A stretch of DNA of 5,398 bases from NCBI GenBank assembly GCA_018384835.1, contig JAHAYB010000028.1, positions 1 through 5,398 on the forward strand. The letters run 5' to 3'. Origin of the DNA: Comamonas sp. (GTDB taxonomy: Bacteria; Pseudomonadota; Gammaproteobacteria; Burkholderiales; Burkholderiaceae_C). The notes under the pieces are model-generated. The model made no database searches and was not told the origin of the DNA. It saw only the letters and a list, made by a program, of their open reading frames with translations. Positions 1 to 4,980 of this stretch are shown here, piece by piece (the first letter of the stretch is position 1; every line of letters begins with the position of its first letter). The position numbers and the translations under genes are program-made.

Positions 1-469
1 TTACTACCTCGGGAAACAGTACCTGCTGAAAGTGATTGAAGCACCTGAGCAGGTTCAAGGCGTGAAACTGCTACGTGGCAAGTTGGAAGTTTCGGTAAGA
101 ACAAAGTCCGCTGACAAGGTGAAAGAGTTACTGGCTGACTGGTACAAAGCGCGGGCTAAGGAAACCTTCGCCAAGTGCCTGGATGCGATGCTGGAACAAG
201 CTCTTTGGGTAGAAGAGCGACCAGCTCTGCGCATACTGACCATGCAAACCCAATGGGGCAGCTGTTCACCCAATGGCCGAATAACCTTGAACCCTCACCT
301 GGTTAAAGCGCCTCGTGAGTGCATTGACTACGTGATTTTGCATGAGCTTTGCCACATAGCGGAGCATAACCACAGCGAGCGGTTCTACCGGCTAATGGGC
401 CAGGTAATGCCAAAGTGGGAAAAGATTAAAGAACGACTGGATGGGATGGCTTCTGTTATCGCAAATTGA
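1..469 (+). CDS. YgjP/SprT-like zinc metallopeptidase (M48/DUF45 type), 5' end missing
   Basis: The frame is open from the first base. Residues before the first possible start (GTG at 32) read YYLGKQYLLKV, which resembles the 'YLG..Y.L.V' segment near the N-terminus of YgjP-like proteins, so I treat the gene as truncated by the window edge. About 155 codons are visible; the family usually has about 230. Counting from the GTG, a WGSCS-type segment lies at residues 75-79 and the zinc site HELCH at 104-108. A further His in NHSERF (114) is the likely third metal ligand. The protein is probably a cytoplasmic metal-dependent protease, substrate unknown. In many genomes this family lies next to hsdR of type I restriction systems, so an hsd locus may lie upstream (inference). 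The CBASS effector gene starts 25 bases after its stop, which suggests shared transcription. Confidence 0.85.
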   Translation, partial: YYLGKQYLLKVIEAPEQVQGVKLLRGKLEVSVRTKSADKVKELLADWYKARAKETFAKCLDAMLEQALWVEERPALRILTMQTQWGSCSPNGRITLNPHLVKAPRECIDYVILHELCHIAEHNHSERFYRLMGQVMPKWEKIKERLDGMASVIAN

Positions 470-482
470 TTACTGAATTCAT

Positions 483-487
483 AGGGG
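483..487 (+). promoter_or_regulatory. Ribosome binding site of the Cap15-like gene
   Basis: AGGGG lies seven bases before the ATG at 495. It supports that start and leaves little room for a separate promoter in the 25-base gap after the metallopeptidase gene. Confidence 0.5.
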
Positions 488-494
488 CAAACAA

Positions 495-1091
495 ATGCAC
501 GACTACGCAATATTTGGGCACAGCAGAGCCACTATAGGGAGATGGCTCGGTGTTGCATCTGTAATTTTAACAGGTGCTGTTTCTTCGTTATTGGTTTGGC
601 TTTATGAAGCGACAAACATAGAAGAATTCGCAACTGCCATAATAACGCCAGCCATAATTTATTTTGTCCTTCACTACTGTTTCGACCGGTTTGGATGGAA
701 AATTCCGTTCTTTAGCATCCCAAATATTAGTGGCATATGGTCAGTGAAAGGTGAAACGCTAAATGAAGACGGTTCTACAAAGTACAACTGGGACGCTGAA
801 ATAGATATCGAACAAACCTGGGAAAAAATCTCTATAACATTAAAAACGGCAAAGAGCTCAAGCGAAAGCTATACCGCTACTCTTGGAAAGAAACCAGGAA
901 CAAAAAGCGGTTGGATTCTTCACTATAGTTATGCGAATAACCCTGACACCGATCAATTTCATGAATTGAATTCTCACAAAGGCTATTGCGAATTAGTTTT
1001 TAACAAAAATTTAAACCAAGGTGAAGCCGCTTACTTCAATAGTAACGGGAGAAGGACTTTCGGAAAAATGACTTTAAGGAAAGAACAATAA
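495..1091 (+). CDS. cap15: CBASS effector, Cap15-like (two membrane helices plus beta-barrel domain)
   Basis: The 198-residue protein has two hydrophobic helices, roughly residues 17-37 and 44-64, joined by a short acidic loop (NIEE). A soluble domain follows, opening with PNISGIWS (76-83) and rich in alternating beta-strand patterns up to about residue 195. This matches the architecture of Cap15, whose beta-barrel binds a cyclic nucleotide and whose membrane helices then disrupt the inner membrane, killing the infected cell. The assignment rests on architecture, the P-x-I-x-GIW opening and the neighbouring synthase gene; no alignment was run. Its stop (TAA, 1089-1091) overlaps the ATG of the CD-NTase by one base, so the two are probably translationally coupled. 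No signal peptide is evident; the first helix would act as the membrane anchor. An unrelated two-helix membrane effector is the main alternative. Confidence 0.85.
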   Translation: MHDYAIFGHSRATIGRWLGVASVILTGAVSSLLVWLYEATNIEEFATAIITPAIIYFVLHYCFDRFGWKIPFFSIPNISGIWSVKGETLNEDGSTKYNWDAEIDIEQTWEKISITLKTAKSSSESYTATLGKKPGTKSGWILHYSYANNPDTDQFHELNSHKGYCELVFNKNLNQGEAAYFNSNGRRTFGKMTLRKEQ

Positions 1092-2203
1092 TGATCAACT
1101 TTGAAAACAGACTAGCAAACCTAAAGAACCGCCGCCAAGGGACTGCTGAAAGAGATCGTCTGGAAAAAGGCATGTATTCTTACTATGGCGATTTAAGACC
1201 GACCGAGGCTCATGAAAAGCTGCATGAAAATGCTGCGATAAAATATGTAATTGGTTCAATGGCGGCAGTCAGCCAAGAGTCTACAAAAGTTTCGAAAGAC
1301 GAGGGTGAGCGAGTAGCATCAACACTGATTGACATGCTCAAAACGTCAGGAATCAATGCAGAAGCTAGAATGCAAGGCTCTGTTGCATTGGATATTCATA
1401 TCGAAGGTCATTCTGACGTAGATATGTTGATACTGAAATCGGACGTAATTACAGTCCAAGGACCAGCTTTGCCCGGTACCTACTACTCAGATTCAAGCGA
1501 TACTCGGCCAATGGTTGATATTGTAAGAGAGTTGAGACTTCAGTCGGAAGCGAAGCTCAAGTCTCGTTATCATGCCGCAGAAGTAAACACTAGCGGAGCC
1601 AAGTCGATTGCCCTGAGTGGTGGTAGCCTTAGACGAAAAGTGGATATCGTTCCAAGTAGTTGGCACGACACACATGACTACCAAAGATCAAAGCTCGCGC
1701 ACTTCAGAGCAGTAAAAATTTACGACAAAGACAATCATGATTTAATTGAGAACAAGCCTTTTCTTCACATCAAGAAGGTAAATGACAGAGACACTCAGTA
1801 CAGCGGCAACCTTAAAAAAGTAACTCGGCTAATGAAAAACATCATTGCCGACATGCCAAATTATAAGAAATCAAAAGCAAAAAAACTTACTAGTTACGAC
1901 ATTGCTGCGATTGCCTATTCTATGAACGAGAGTTTGTATTGCAGCCAATACTTACCTCTAACACTTCTCGAAAATCTGCGCTCATATTTGCTAATAATTT
2001 CGTATATTGATGAAAGAAGAAACTCGCTAATAGTCCCTGATGAGTCAAGAAAGATATTCAACGCCGAAGAAAAAGTAGAGGCACTAAGGATACTCTACAA
2101 CGAAGTAAATGACCTTGCTGAAGCTGTTCAAAAGGCCATTAACCCTTTGAAAGAAAAATATGATGGCGATGTATTACGAAATCGACAAGTGGTTTTTTTC
2201 TAG
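1091..2203 (+). CDS. CD-NTase (cGAS/DncV-like nucleotidyltransferase) of a type I-like CBASS
   Basis: The 370-residue protein carries the nucleotidyltransferase signature. GS is at 96-97, followed by SDVDML with D109 and D111, and the third catalytic Asp is D185 in RRKVDIVPS. All metal-binding acidic residues are therefore present. Residues 1-90 are mostly helical, and 200-370 form the usual C-terminal helical part. It should join NTPs into a cyclic nucleotide second messenger that activates the Cap15-like effector encoded just upstream. The 'GSVALDIHIEGHSDVD' style loosely recalls CdnB-type enzymes, but clade and product cannot be settled by eye. A Shine-Dalgarno-like AAGGA (1076-1080) sits in the end of the effector gene, ten bases before the ATG. 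The coding end includes a run of seven T (2193-2199) encoding the final VFF. No Cap2 or Cap3 gene follows. Codon use is clearly AT-rich compared with the right end of the window. Confidence 0.93.
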   Translation: MINFENRLANLKNRRQGTAERDRLEKGMYSYYGDLRPTEAHEKLHENAAIKYVIGSMAAVSQESTKVSKDEGERVASTLIDMLKTSGINAEARMQGSVALDIHIEGHSDVDMLILKSDVITVQGPALPGTYYSDSSDTRPMVDIVRELRLQSEAKLKSRYHAAEVNTSGAKSIALSGGSLRRKVDIVPSSWHDTHDYQRSKLAHFRAVKIYDKDNHDLIENKPFLHIKKVNDRDTQYSGNLKKVTRLMKNIIADMPNYKKSKAKKLTSYDIAAIAYSMNESLYCSQYLPLTLLENLRSYLLIISYIDERRNSLIVPDESRKIFNAEEKVEALRILYNEVNDLAEAVQKAINPLKEKYDGDVLRNRQVVFF

Positions 2204-2211
2204 CAGATTAA

Positions 2212-2236
2212 ATGCCCTTCTTGCAAAGAAGGGCAT
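2212..2236. terminator. Perfect 11-bp hairpin between convergent operons
   Basis: ATGCCCTTCTT (2212-2222), loop GCA, then AAGAAGGGCAT (2226-2236) form a perfect stem. It sits eight bases after the CD-NTase stop and five before the stop of the converging XRE gene. The position suits a shared terminator. Neither strand has a long T tract after the stem, so termination may be weak or Rho-assisted. Confidence 0.65.
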
Positions 2237-2241
2237 CATAC

Positions 2242-2454
2242 TTAGTCAGAAATCAAATCTGAAACTGACACCCTTAAAGCTTTAGATATCTGATAGATTT
2301 TAGTGAGTGTAATGTTCTGATCTCCGCGTTCAATATGCCCCATATAACTCCGGTCGATCCCTGCTAGATCGGCCAATGTTTCTTGCGACAGCCCTTTCTC
2401 TTTTCTTATCTGACGCACTCTTTCCCCAAATGAGACTAAACGTGGATCTTTCAT
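2242..2454 (-). CDS. Small XRE-family helix-turn-helix regulator
   Basis: The 70-residue protein starts at ATG 2454 (MKDPRLVSFG). A TTG at 2469 would add five residues but is less likely. Almost the whole protein is one HTH_3/XRE domain: GERVRQIRKEKGLSQETLA is the first part, and AGIDRSYMGHIERGDQNITL contains the recognition helix. It ends with a short ALRVSVSDLI tail. It resembles stand-alone repressors and the controller proteins of restriction systems. It converges on the CBASS operon and lies 88 bases downstream of the HEPN gene on the same strand. A 7-bp inverted repeat just before the start could be its own operator. Whether it controls CBASS, an upstream restriction system, or only itself cannot be read from the sequence. 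No strong Shine-Dalgarno is seen (only CAGAG within the repeat). Confidence 0.85.
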   Translation of the reverse strand: MKDPRLVSFGERVRQIRKEKGLSQETLADLAGIDRSYMGHIERGDQNITLTKIYQISKALRVSVSDLISD

Positions 2455-2458
2455 GATT

Positions 2459-2479
2459 GCTCTGTTCAAAAGACAGAGC
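2459..2479 (-). promoter_or_regulatory. Inverted repeat at the XRE gene start (candidate operator or leader hairpin)
   Basis: GCTCTGT (2459-2465) and ACAGAGC (2473-2479) are perfect complements around a 7-base spacer. The repeat ends four bases before the ATG at 2454, so it covers the place where a ribosome binding site should be. It could be an autoregulatory operator, or an RNA hairpin hiding the start. Confidence 0.45.
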
Positions 2480-2495
2480 TATCACCAAGTAGTGA

Positions 2496-2518
2496 ATATA
2501 TCGCCACGGTATATATCG
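2496..2518. repeat. Repeated ATATATCG in the XRE promoter region
   Basis: ATATATCG occurs at 2496-2503 and again at 2511-2518, 15 bases apart. The ATATAT cores also form a symmetrical pair around CGCCACGGT. A short dyad follows: CGATC at 2517-2521 and GATCG at 2530-2534. They lie between the HEPN stop and the XRE start, where the XRE promoter should be. An operator role is possible but unproven. I see no convincing -35/-10 pair. Confidence 0.3.
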
Positions 2519-2542
2519 ATCATTTTCTCGATCGCTGGCGGG

Positions 2543-3223
2543 TTATTCAACGACGGGGTAGACGGCGTCGCCCCAGAGGGTGTGGGGGTTGTCCATCATT
2601 AGCGTGATGATCTCTGGCACCAGTTTGCTAAGCAGGCGCGAGCAGTCGCGTAGTTGTTCGCGGTTAACTTTGCCGCCCCAAGTCGCGCCGCCGTGGATCA
2701 GTTGGTTGCGTAGCGTGTAGAGGCGGTTGAAGGTTACGGCGAGCAGCGTGTGGGTGTTGCTGCTGGCCAGTGCTAATTGCGCTGCTCTTTTGGCATTAGC
2801 GAACTGCTGTTGCCATTCGCTTTCGGTTAAACGGCCACGCTGGAACTCCCAAAACGGGTGATAAACATAAGGGTTGTCGAGCAGGGTGCGGATGCTGGCG
2901 GAAAACTCTTTCCAGATCAGGTTGTCGATGCGCTTATTGCTGTCGAGTTCGCACAGTTTTTGTAAAAACGCGGTGAAGGTGACTTTATCGGAGCTGTGAT
3001 CGTTGGCGTCGAGTTCCTGCGCGTAGGCGGCATTAAAGGCGATCCACAGGAAGATAAATTTGCCATCGACATCTTCGGCTTGTTCGGCACGGTTAAGCCA
3101 GCTTAGGGCGCGATGGATGCGCAAGGTGAGATTTTTAGGATGACCGTCGCGCACCAGCCGATGGCGCTGTTTAAGGTGGGCGTGATCGGGCGTGGCCGTG
3201 GCCAAGGGCTTTTGCGTGGGCAT
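2543..3223 (-). CDS. HEPN-domain protein (Apea-like), putative RNase
   Basis: ATG 3223 is chosen because AAAGGAG sits five bases before it; a GTG at 3229 overlaps that site. The 226-residue protein begins with a polar tail of about 30 residues. Helical segments follow: LRIHRALSWLNRAEQ and KFIFLWIAFNAAYAQEL (about 34-70), then a central region containing YHPFWEFQRGR. Near the C-terminus is TLRNQLIHGGATW, with R172 and H177 forming the R-x4-H motif of HEPN ribonucleases. HEPN proteins commonly act as RNA-cutting toxins or defence effectors; this one is probably cytoplasmic. No MNT nucleotidyltransferase antitoxin gene is adjacent. Its neighbours are vapBC (about 200 bases upstream, same strand) and the XRE gene downstream. 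Activity, partner and RNA target are unknown. The family could also be a non-toxic accessory HEPN. Confidence 0.75.
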   Translation of the reverse strand: MPTQKPLATATPDHAHLKQRHRLVRDGHPKNLTLRIHRALSWLNRAEQAEDVDGKFIFLWIAFNAAYAQELDANDHSSDKVTFTAFLQKLCELDSNKRIDNLIWKEFSASIRTLLDNPYVYHPFWEFQRGRLTESEWQQQFANAKRAAQLALASSNTHTLLAVTFNRLYTLRNQLIHGGATWGGKVNREQLRDCSRLLSKLVPEIITLMMDNPHTLWGDAVYPVVE

Positions 3224-3224
3224 G

Positions 3225-3231
3225 GGCACTC
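3225..3231 (-). promoter_or_regulatory. Strong ribosome binding site of the HEPN gene
   Basis: On the minus strand AAAGGAG or its core lies just before TGCCCATG. This decides the ATG at 3223 over the GTG at 3229, which lies within or next to the site. Confidence 0.6.
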
Positions 3232-3324
3232 CTTTGGGATCTTGGTGCGTGCAGTTTTGGTGCGGGCGTTGATCTTGTTGCGGTTGGGGTAGGGCTTGCG
3301 TGTAGCGGTCGCCCCATTCAACGG

Positions 3325-3341
3325 CTTAGCGCCATGCTAAG
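3325..3341. repeat. Short hairpin in the HEPN upstream region
   Basis: CTTAGC (3325-3330), GCCAT, GCTAAG (3336-3341) form a perfect 6-bp stem. It lies about 100 bases before the HEPN start. Just upstream of it on the minus strand is a -10-like TAAAAT (plus positions 3353-3358) without a recognisable -35. The 3224-3429 interval otherwise holds no supportable gene. Confidence 0.3.
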
Positions 3342-3394
3342 GTATCTGTTTGATTTTATTTAGCCTAATGCCCGCGTTGCGTGATCCATAAGCG

Positions 3395-3414
3395 AAAACC
3401 TTTTAAGCCAAAGG
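3395..3414 (-). terminator. Weak terminator-like hairpin after vapC
   Basis: On the minus strand CCTTT, six bases, AAAGG is followed by TTTT. It sits 16 bases past the vapC stop. The 5-bp AT-rich stem is short, so read-through into the HEPN gene remains possible. Confidence 0.3.
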
Positions 3415-3429
3415 CGGCGGTGGGGTGGG

Positions 3430-3834
3430 TTAGCCTGCGAATGGATTGCGTATTTTCAATTGGCCTTCAACTAGCAGGCCGTCGTGCATATCTTCGCTGT
3501 AAAGCGTTGTGGCGCCCGCTTCTAGGGCTGCGGCAAGGATCATGGCGTCGTACAACTGCAGTTGGTAGCGTTCGGCCAGATAGCGGCCCTGGCGGTAGGT
3601 GGCAGCGGTCAAGGGCACGACTTCAAGGCTGCTCAGGAAGGCCAAGGTGAACTCATCCACCACGGTCCAATCCAGTTTGAACTTGCGGCGCGCGTTATGG
3701 GTAAATTCGTTGAGCACTTGCACACTGATGCTGCCGCCTGCGCGCAGTAAGGTCATCGCTCGTTGAGTTTTGATTTGGTCTTGCTGCAACAGGTACAGCA
3801 AGACATTGGTGTCGAAGAAATTCTTAGCGGGCAT
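3430..3834 (-). CDS. vapC: VapC-type PIN-domain ribonuclease toxin
   Basis: The start at ATG 3834 is preceded by GAGGAA. It gives a 134-residue protein, typical for VapC, and overlaps the end of the antitoxin gene by 11 bases. PIN-domain landmarks are all present. They are FFDTNVLLYLL with D8, VLNEF with E43, YDAMILAAAL with D96, and LYSEDMHDG with D115. These four acidic residues form the metal site of an endoribonuclease. VapC toxins cut RNA, often initiator tRNA or rRNA, when the antitoxin is lost; the target here is unknown. The C-terminal LKIRNPF is also usual for this family. A longer reading with 17 more residues (from 3885) would run through the antitoxin gene and is not supported. 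Confidence 0.93.
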   Translation of the reverse strand: MPAKNFFDTNVLLYLLQQDQIKTQRAMTLLRAGGSISVQVLNEFTHNARRKFKLDWTVVDEFTLAFLSSLEVVPLTAATYRQGRYLAERYQLQLYDAMILAAALEAGATTLYSEDMHDGLLVEGQLKIRNPFAG

Positions 3835-4060
3835 TGGATTCCTCGCGGTCGAATTTGAAGTTTTTGGGGCTCTTGTTGAAATCAATCTTGCTGCGTGCGC
3901 GCGTAATCATTTCGGCAAAGCTGGGCTGGCGGGCAACACCAAGGGCGTTGCTGCCTGCCACATGCAGTTCGATCTCATCACCCTCTTTCAATCCAAGTGC
4001 GGCGACCACGGGGGCGGGCAGGCGCACGGCAAGGCTGTTACCCCATTTAGCGACTTTCAT
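3824..4060 (-). CDS. vapB: VapB/MazE-like antitoxin with AbrB-type DNA-binding domain
   Basis: From ATG 4060 the protein has 78 residues. The N-terminal half, MKVAKWGNSLAVRLP followed by LGLKEGDEIELHV, is a SpoVT/AbrB swapped-hairpin DNA-binding fold. The C-terminal half (about 47-78, with FNKSPKNFKFDREE) is polar and should wrap the toxin active site. GGAG lies six bases before the start. An upstream ATG at 4129 in the same frame is rejected because the added 23 residues run through the operator. The gene comes first and overlaps vapC by 11 bases, the normal antitoxin-toxin order. The pair is expected to repress its own promoter through the palindrome at 4085-4110. Confidence 0.93.
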   Translation of the reverse strand: MKVAKWGNSLAVRLPAPVVAALGLKEGDEIELHVAGSNALGVARQPSFAEMITRARSKIDFNKSPKNFKFDREESNAR

Positions 4061-4084
4061 GGCAGGCTCCGGTGGGTAGAAAAA

Positions 4085-4110
4085 GATATACATTGGCTGG
4101 AATGTATATC
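4085..4110 (-). promoter_or_regulatory. vapBC operator: perfect 10-bp inverted repeat
   Basis: GATATACATT (4085-4094) and AATGTATATC (4101-4110) are exact complements around GGCTGG. The repeat lies 24 bases before the vapB start and covers the predicted -10 box. This is the expected arrangement for autorepression by an AbrB-type antitoxin-toxin complex. Confidence 0.75.
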
Positions 4111-4129
4111 CTGCTGCTGCTTCGGTCAA
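4101..4129 (-). promoter_or_regulatory. vapBC promoter
   Basis: On the minus strand TTGACC (plus 4124-4129) and TACATT (plus 4101-4106) are separated by 17 bases, matching five and four positions of the sigma-70 consensus. The -10 lies inside one operator arm. Confidence 0.6.
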
Positions 4130-4189
4130 ATGGCCACGGCATCCGGCTGGGGTATATGGCTGGCGGTGCTGCTGGCTTGCTAACGCGCG

Positions 4190-4213
4190 TCATTGCGGGC
4201 TTGACCCGCAATC
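4190..4213. repeat. REP-like dyad containing ATTGCGGG/CCCGCAAT
   Basis: ATTGCGGG (4192-4199), CTTGA, CCCGCAAT (4205-4212) form a perfect 8-bp stem. Dyads of this sort are familiar as dispersed intergenic repeats in several proteobacteria (from memory, not searched). The 4131-4277 interval otherwise shows no gene I can support. Confidence 0.5.
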
Positions 4214-4277
4214 TGCTTTTGGATGTCTTTGAGGGGCGAATACTACCCATGCAACGCAGGCAGTGCAGCACGCAGCT

Positions 4278-4454
4278 ATGCAGCTCGCGTTCCTTAACTG
4301 GCTCGACCAGGACGCGGCGCGGCAGCTCTCACCGATGGCTGAGGCCGTCGCCAATATGTTCATGGTGCTGTACTACCAGGCCGAGACGGGCCAGGCGACG
4401 CGGGACGATTTCCGCGAGGCCCTGGCTGCCGTGCGGCAGTCTCTCGCCGCATAG
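4278..4454 (+). CDS. Small hypothetical protein, unrecognised
   Basis: The frame from ATG 4278 encodes 58 residues; a GTG at 4263 would add five. The protein is compact and probably helical: FLNWLDQDAARQL, then MAEAVANMFMVLYY, then DDFREALAAVRQSL. It has no transmembrane segment or known motif that I recognise. Support for coding comes from mostly G or C third positions and a plausible amphipathic sequence. Against it, no clear Shine-Dalgarno is seen. It points towards the palindrome array and converges on the antitoxin-like frame. It could be an intact small gene or the remnant of a larger one. Confidence 0.45.
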   Translation: MQLAFLNWLDQDAARQLSPMAEAVANMFMVLYYQAETGQATRDDFREALAAVRQSLAA

Positions 4455-4471
4455 ACGCACACCAAGAACAG

Positions 4472-4486
4472 CAAGGGCCGCCCTTG
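4472..4486. terminator. GC-rich palindrome after the small ORF
   Basis: CAAGGGC (4472-4478), one base, GCCCTTG (4480-4486) is a perfect odd palindrome 17 bases after the small ORF stop. It could be a terminator stem, but the loop is too small for full pairing and only a weak T-rich stretch follows. It may equally be part of the repeat region that begins here. Confidence 0.3.
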
Positions 4487-4501
4487 TCGTTTCCGGGCCT
4501 G

Positions 4502-4650
4502 CATCGTCAGAAGCGACGATGCGCGACTGCGTGCTCGAGCATCGCCAGATCGGGCGATGACGGCCGCCCTGTACTTCTCCCTTGGCGTGGATCTCGCATC
4601 GTCATTTCCGGCGATGAGATCCACCTGCAGCACCGCCAGAAATGGCGATG
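4502..4650. repeat. Array of four 20-nt palindromes, CATCGYC-N6-GRCGATG
   Basis: Copies lie at 4502-4521, 4540-4559, 4597-4616 and 4631-4650, with start-to-start steps of 38, 57 and 34. Each has 7-base arms and a 6-base centre. The sixth pair is T-A in copy 1, C-G in copies 2 and 4, and T.G in copy 3. The only mismatch is C.A in copy 4. Three centres begin with AGA; copy 3 has ATTTCC. Copy 3 is enclosed by a longer GGATCT/AGATCC stem. A degraded fifth unit may lie at 4483-4501, where GTCGTTTCCGG differs at one position from GTCATTTCCGG of copy 3. The array fills the gap between two convergent reading frames, a usual place for REP-type elements. No coding role is supported for 4455-4663. Confidence 0.75.
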
Positions 4651-4663
4651 CTGGCCAGCTTCG

Positions 4664-4978
4664 CTATTTGATGCCGTGCATGGCCCGCGCACGTGCCGCA
4701 ACTTCGCGGGCGTGCTCGATGTAGGCCGGGTCGGCAGTAGCTTCGGCGTCGGCCAGGAACGCGGCCACGGCTTAGGCCGTGGTCAGCGCCTCGGCGGGGC
4801 CGTAGGGCGTCAGCAGCTCGCGGCCCACAGCCGGCGCATCCAGCCATTCCTGTTCCTGCGGCGTCAGCTCGGCCGAAGGGTCGCATTGGGCCAGCAGCTC
4901 ATCGACCGAGCCGAACCGCCCGGCAATACGGCCGGCGCGGCTATCTGCAATCGCTTCCTCAGTTTCCTTCTTGCCCAT
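4664..4978 (-). pseudogene. Antitoxin-like protein interrupted by an in-frame stop
   Basis: The start ATG at 4978 lies two bases after the ACR3 stop, which suggests coupling. Sixty-eight residues are read before TAA at 4772-4774. The same frame then continues for 35 codons to TAG at 4664-4666, giving 104 sense and stop codons before the end. The first part (DSRAGRIAGRFGSVDELLAQ) recalls RelB-type antitoxin tails. The part after the stop (AVAAFLADAEATADPAYIEHA, then REVAARARAM) closely resembles the front of HigA-like 'addiction module antidote' proteins. That resemblance runs straight across the TAA, where a GAA codon would fit the family (LTTAEAVAAFL). A G-to-T change is the simplest explanation. 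The HTH region that should follow ARARAM is missing. The 68-residue product might still be made. No toxin gene is seen beside it. Confidence 0.5.
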
Positions 4979-4980
4979 GT

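Noticed and set aside
1493..1684. 63-codon minus frame within the CD-NTase gene.
   Set aside because: No motif or start signal; it is an antisense shadow of a well-supported gene.
2191..2203. Run of seven T at the end of the CD-NTase gene as a slippage or programmed frameshift site.
   Set aside because: It lies only two codons before the stop, with no alternative extended product of interest.
3103..3321. 72-codon minus frame overlapping the start of the HEPN gene.
   Set aside because: Low-complexity Lys/Thr/Arg/Pro sequence; the HEPN frame has a strong ribosome site and domain evidence.
3310..3450. Possible integron attC site: ATTCAAC at about 3315 fits RYYYAAC, with a nearby hairpin and GTTAGCC at 3429.
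   Set aside because: The far end fails the GTTRRRY core (GTTGCGT and GTTAGCC both mismatch), and the ends do not pair as an attC must.
3770..4183. Plus-strand frames opposite vapBC.
   Set aside because: They are antisense shadows of two well-supported genes and cross the operator.
4072..4560. 162-codon + strand frame.
   Set aside because: It spans the vapBC promoter, a REP-like dyad and repeats, and becomes Arg/Ser-rich; the small ORF at 4278-4454 is the better reading.
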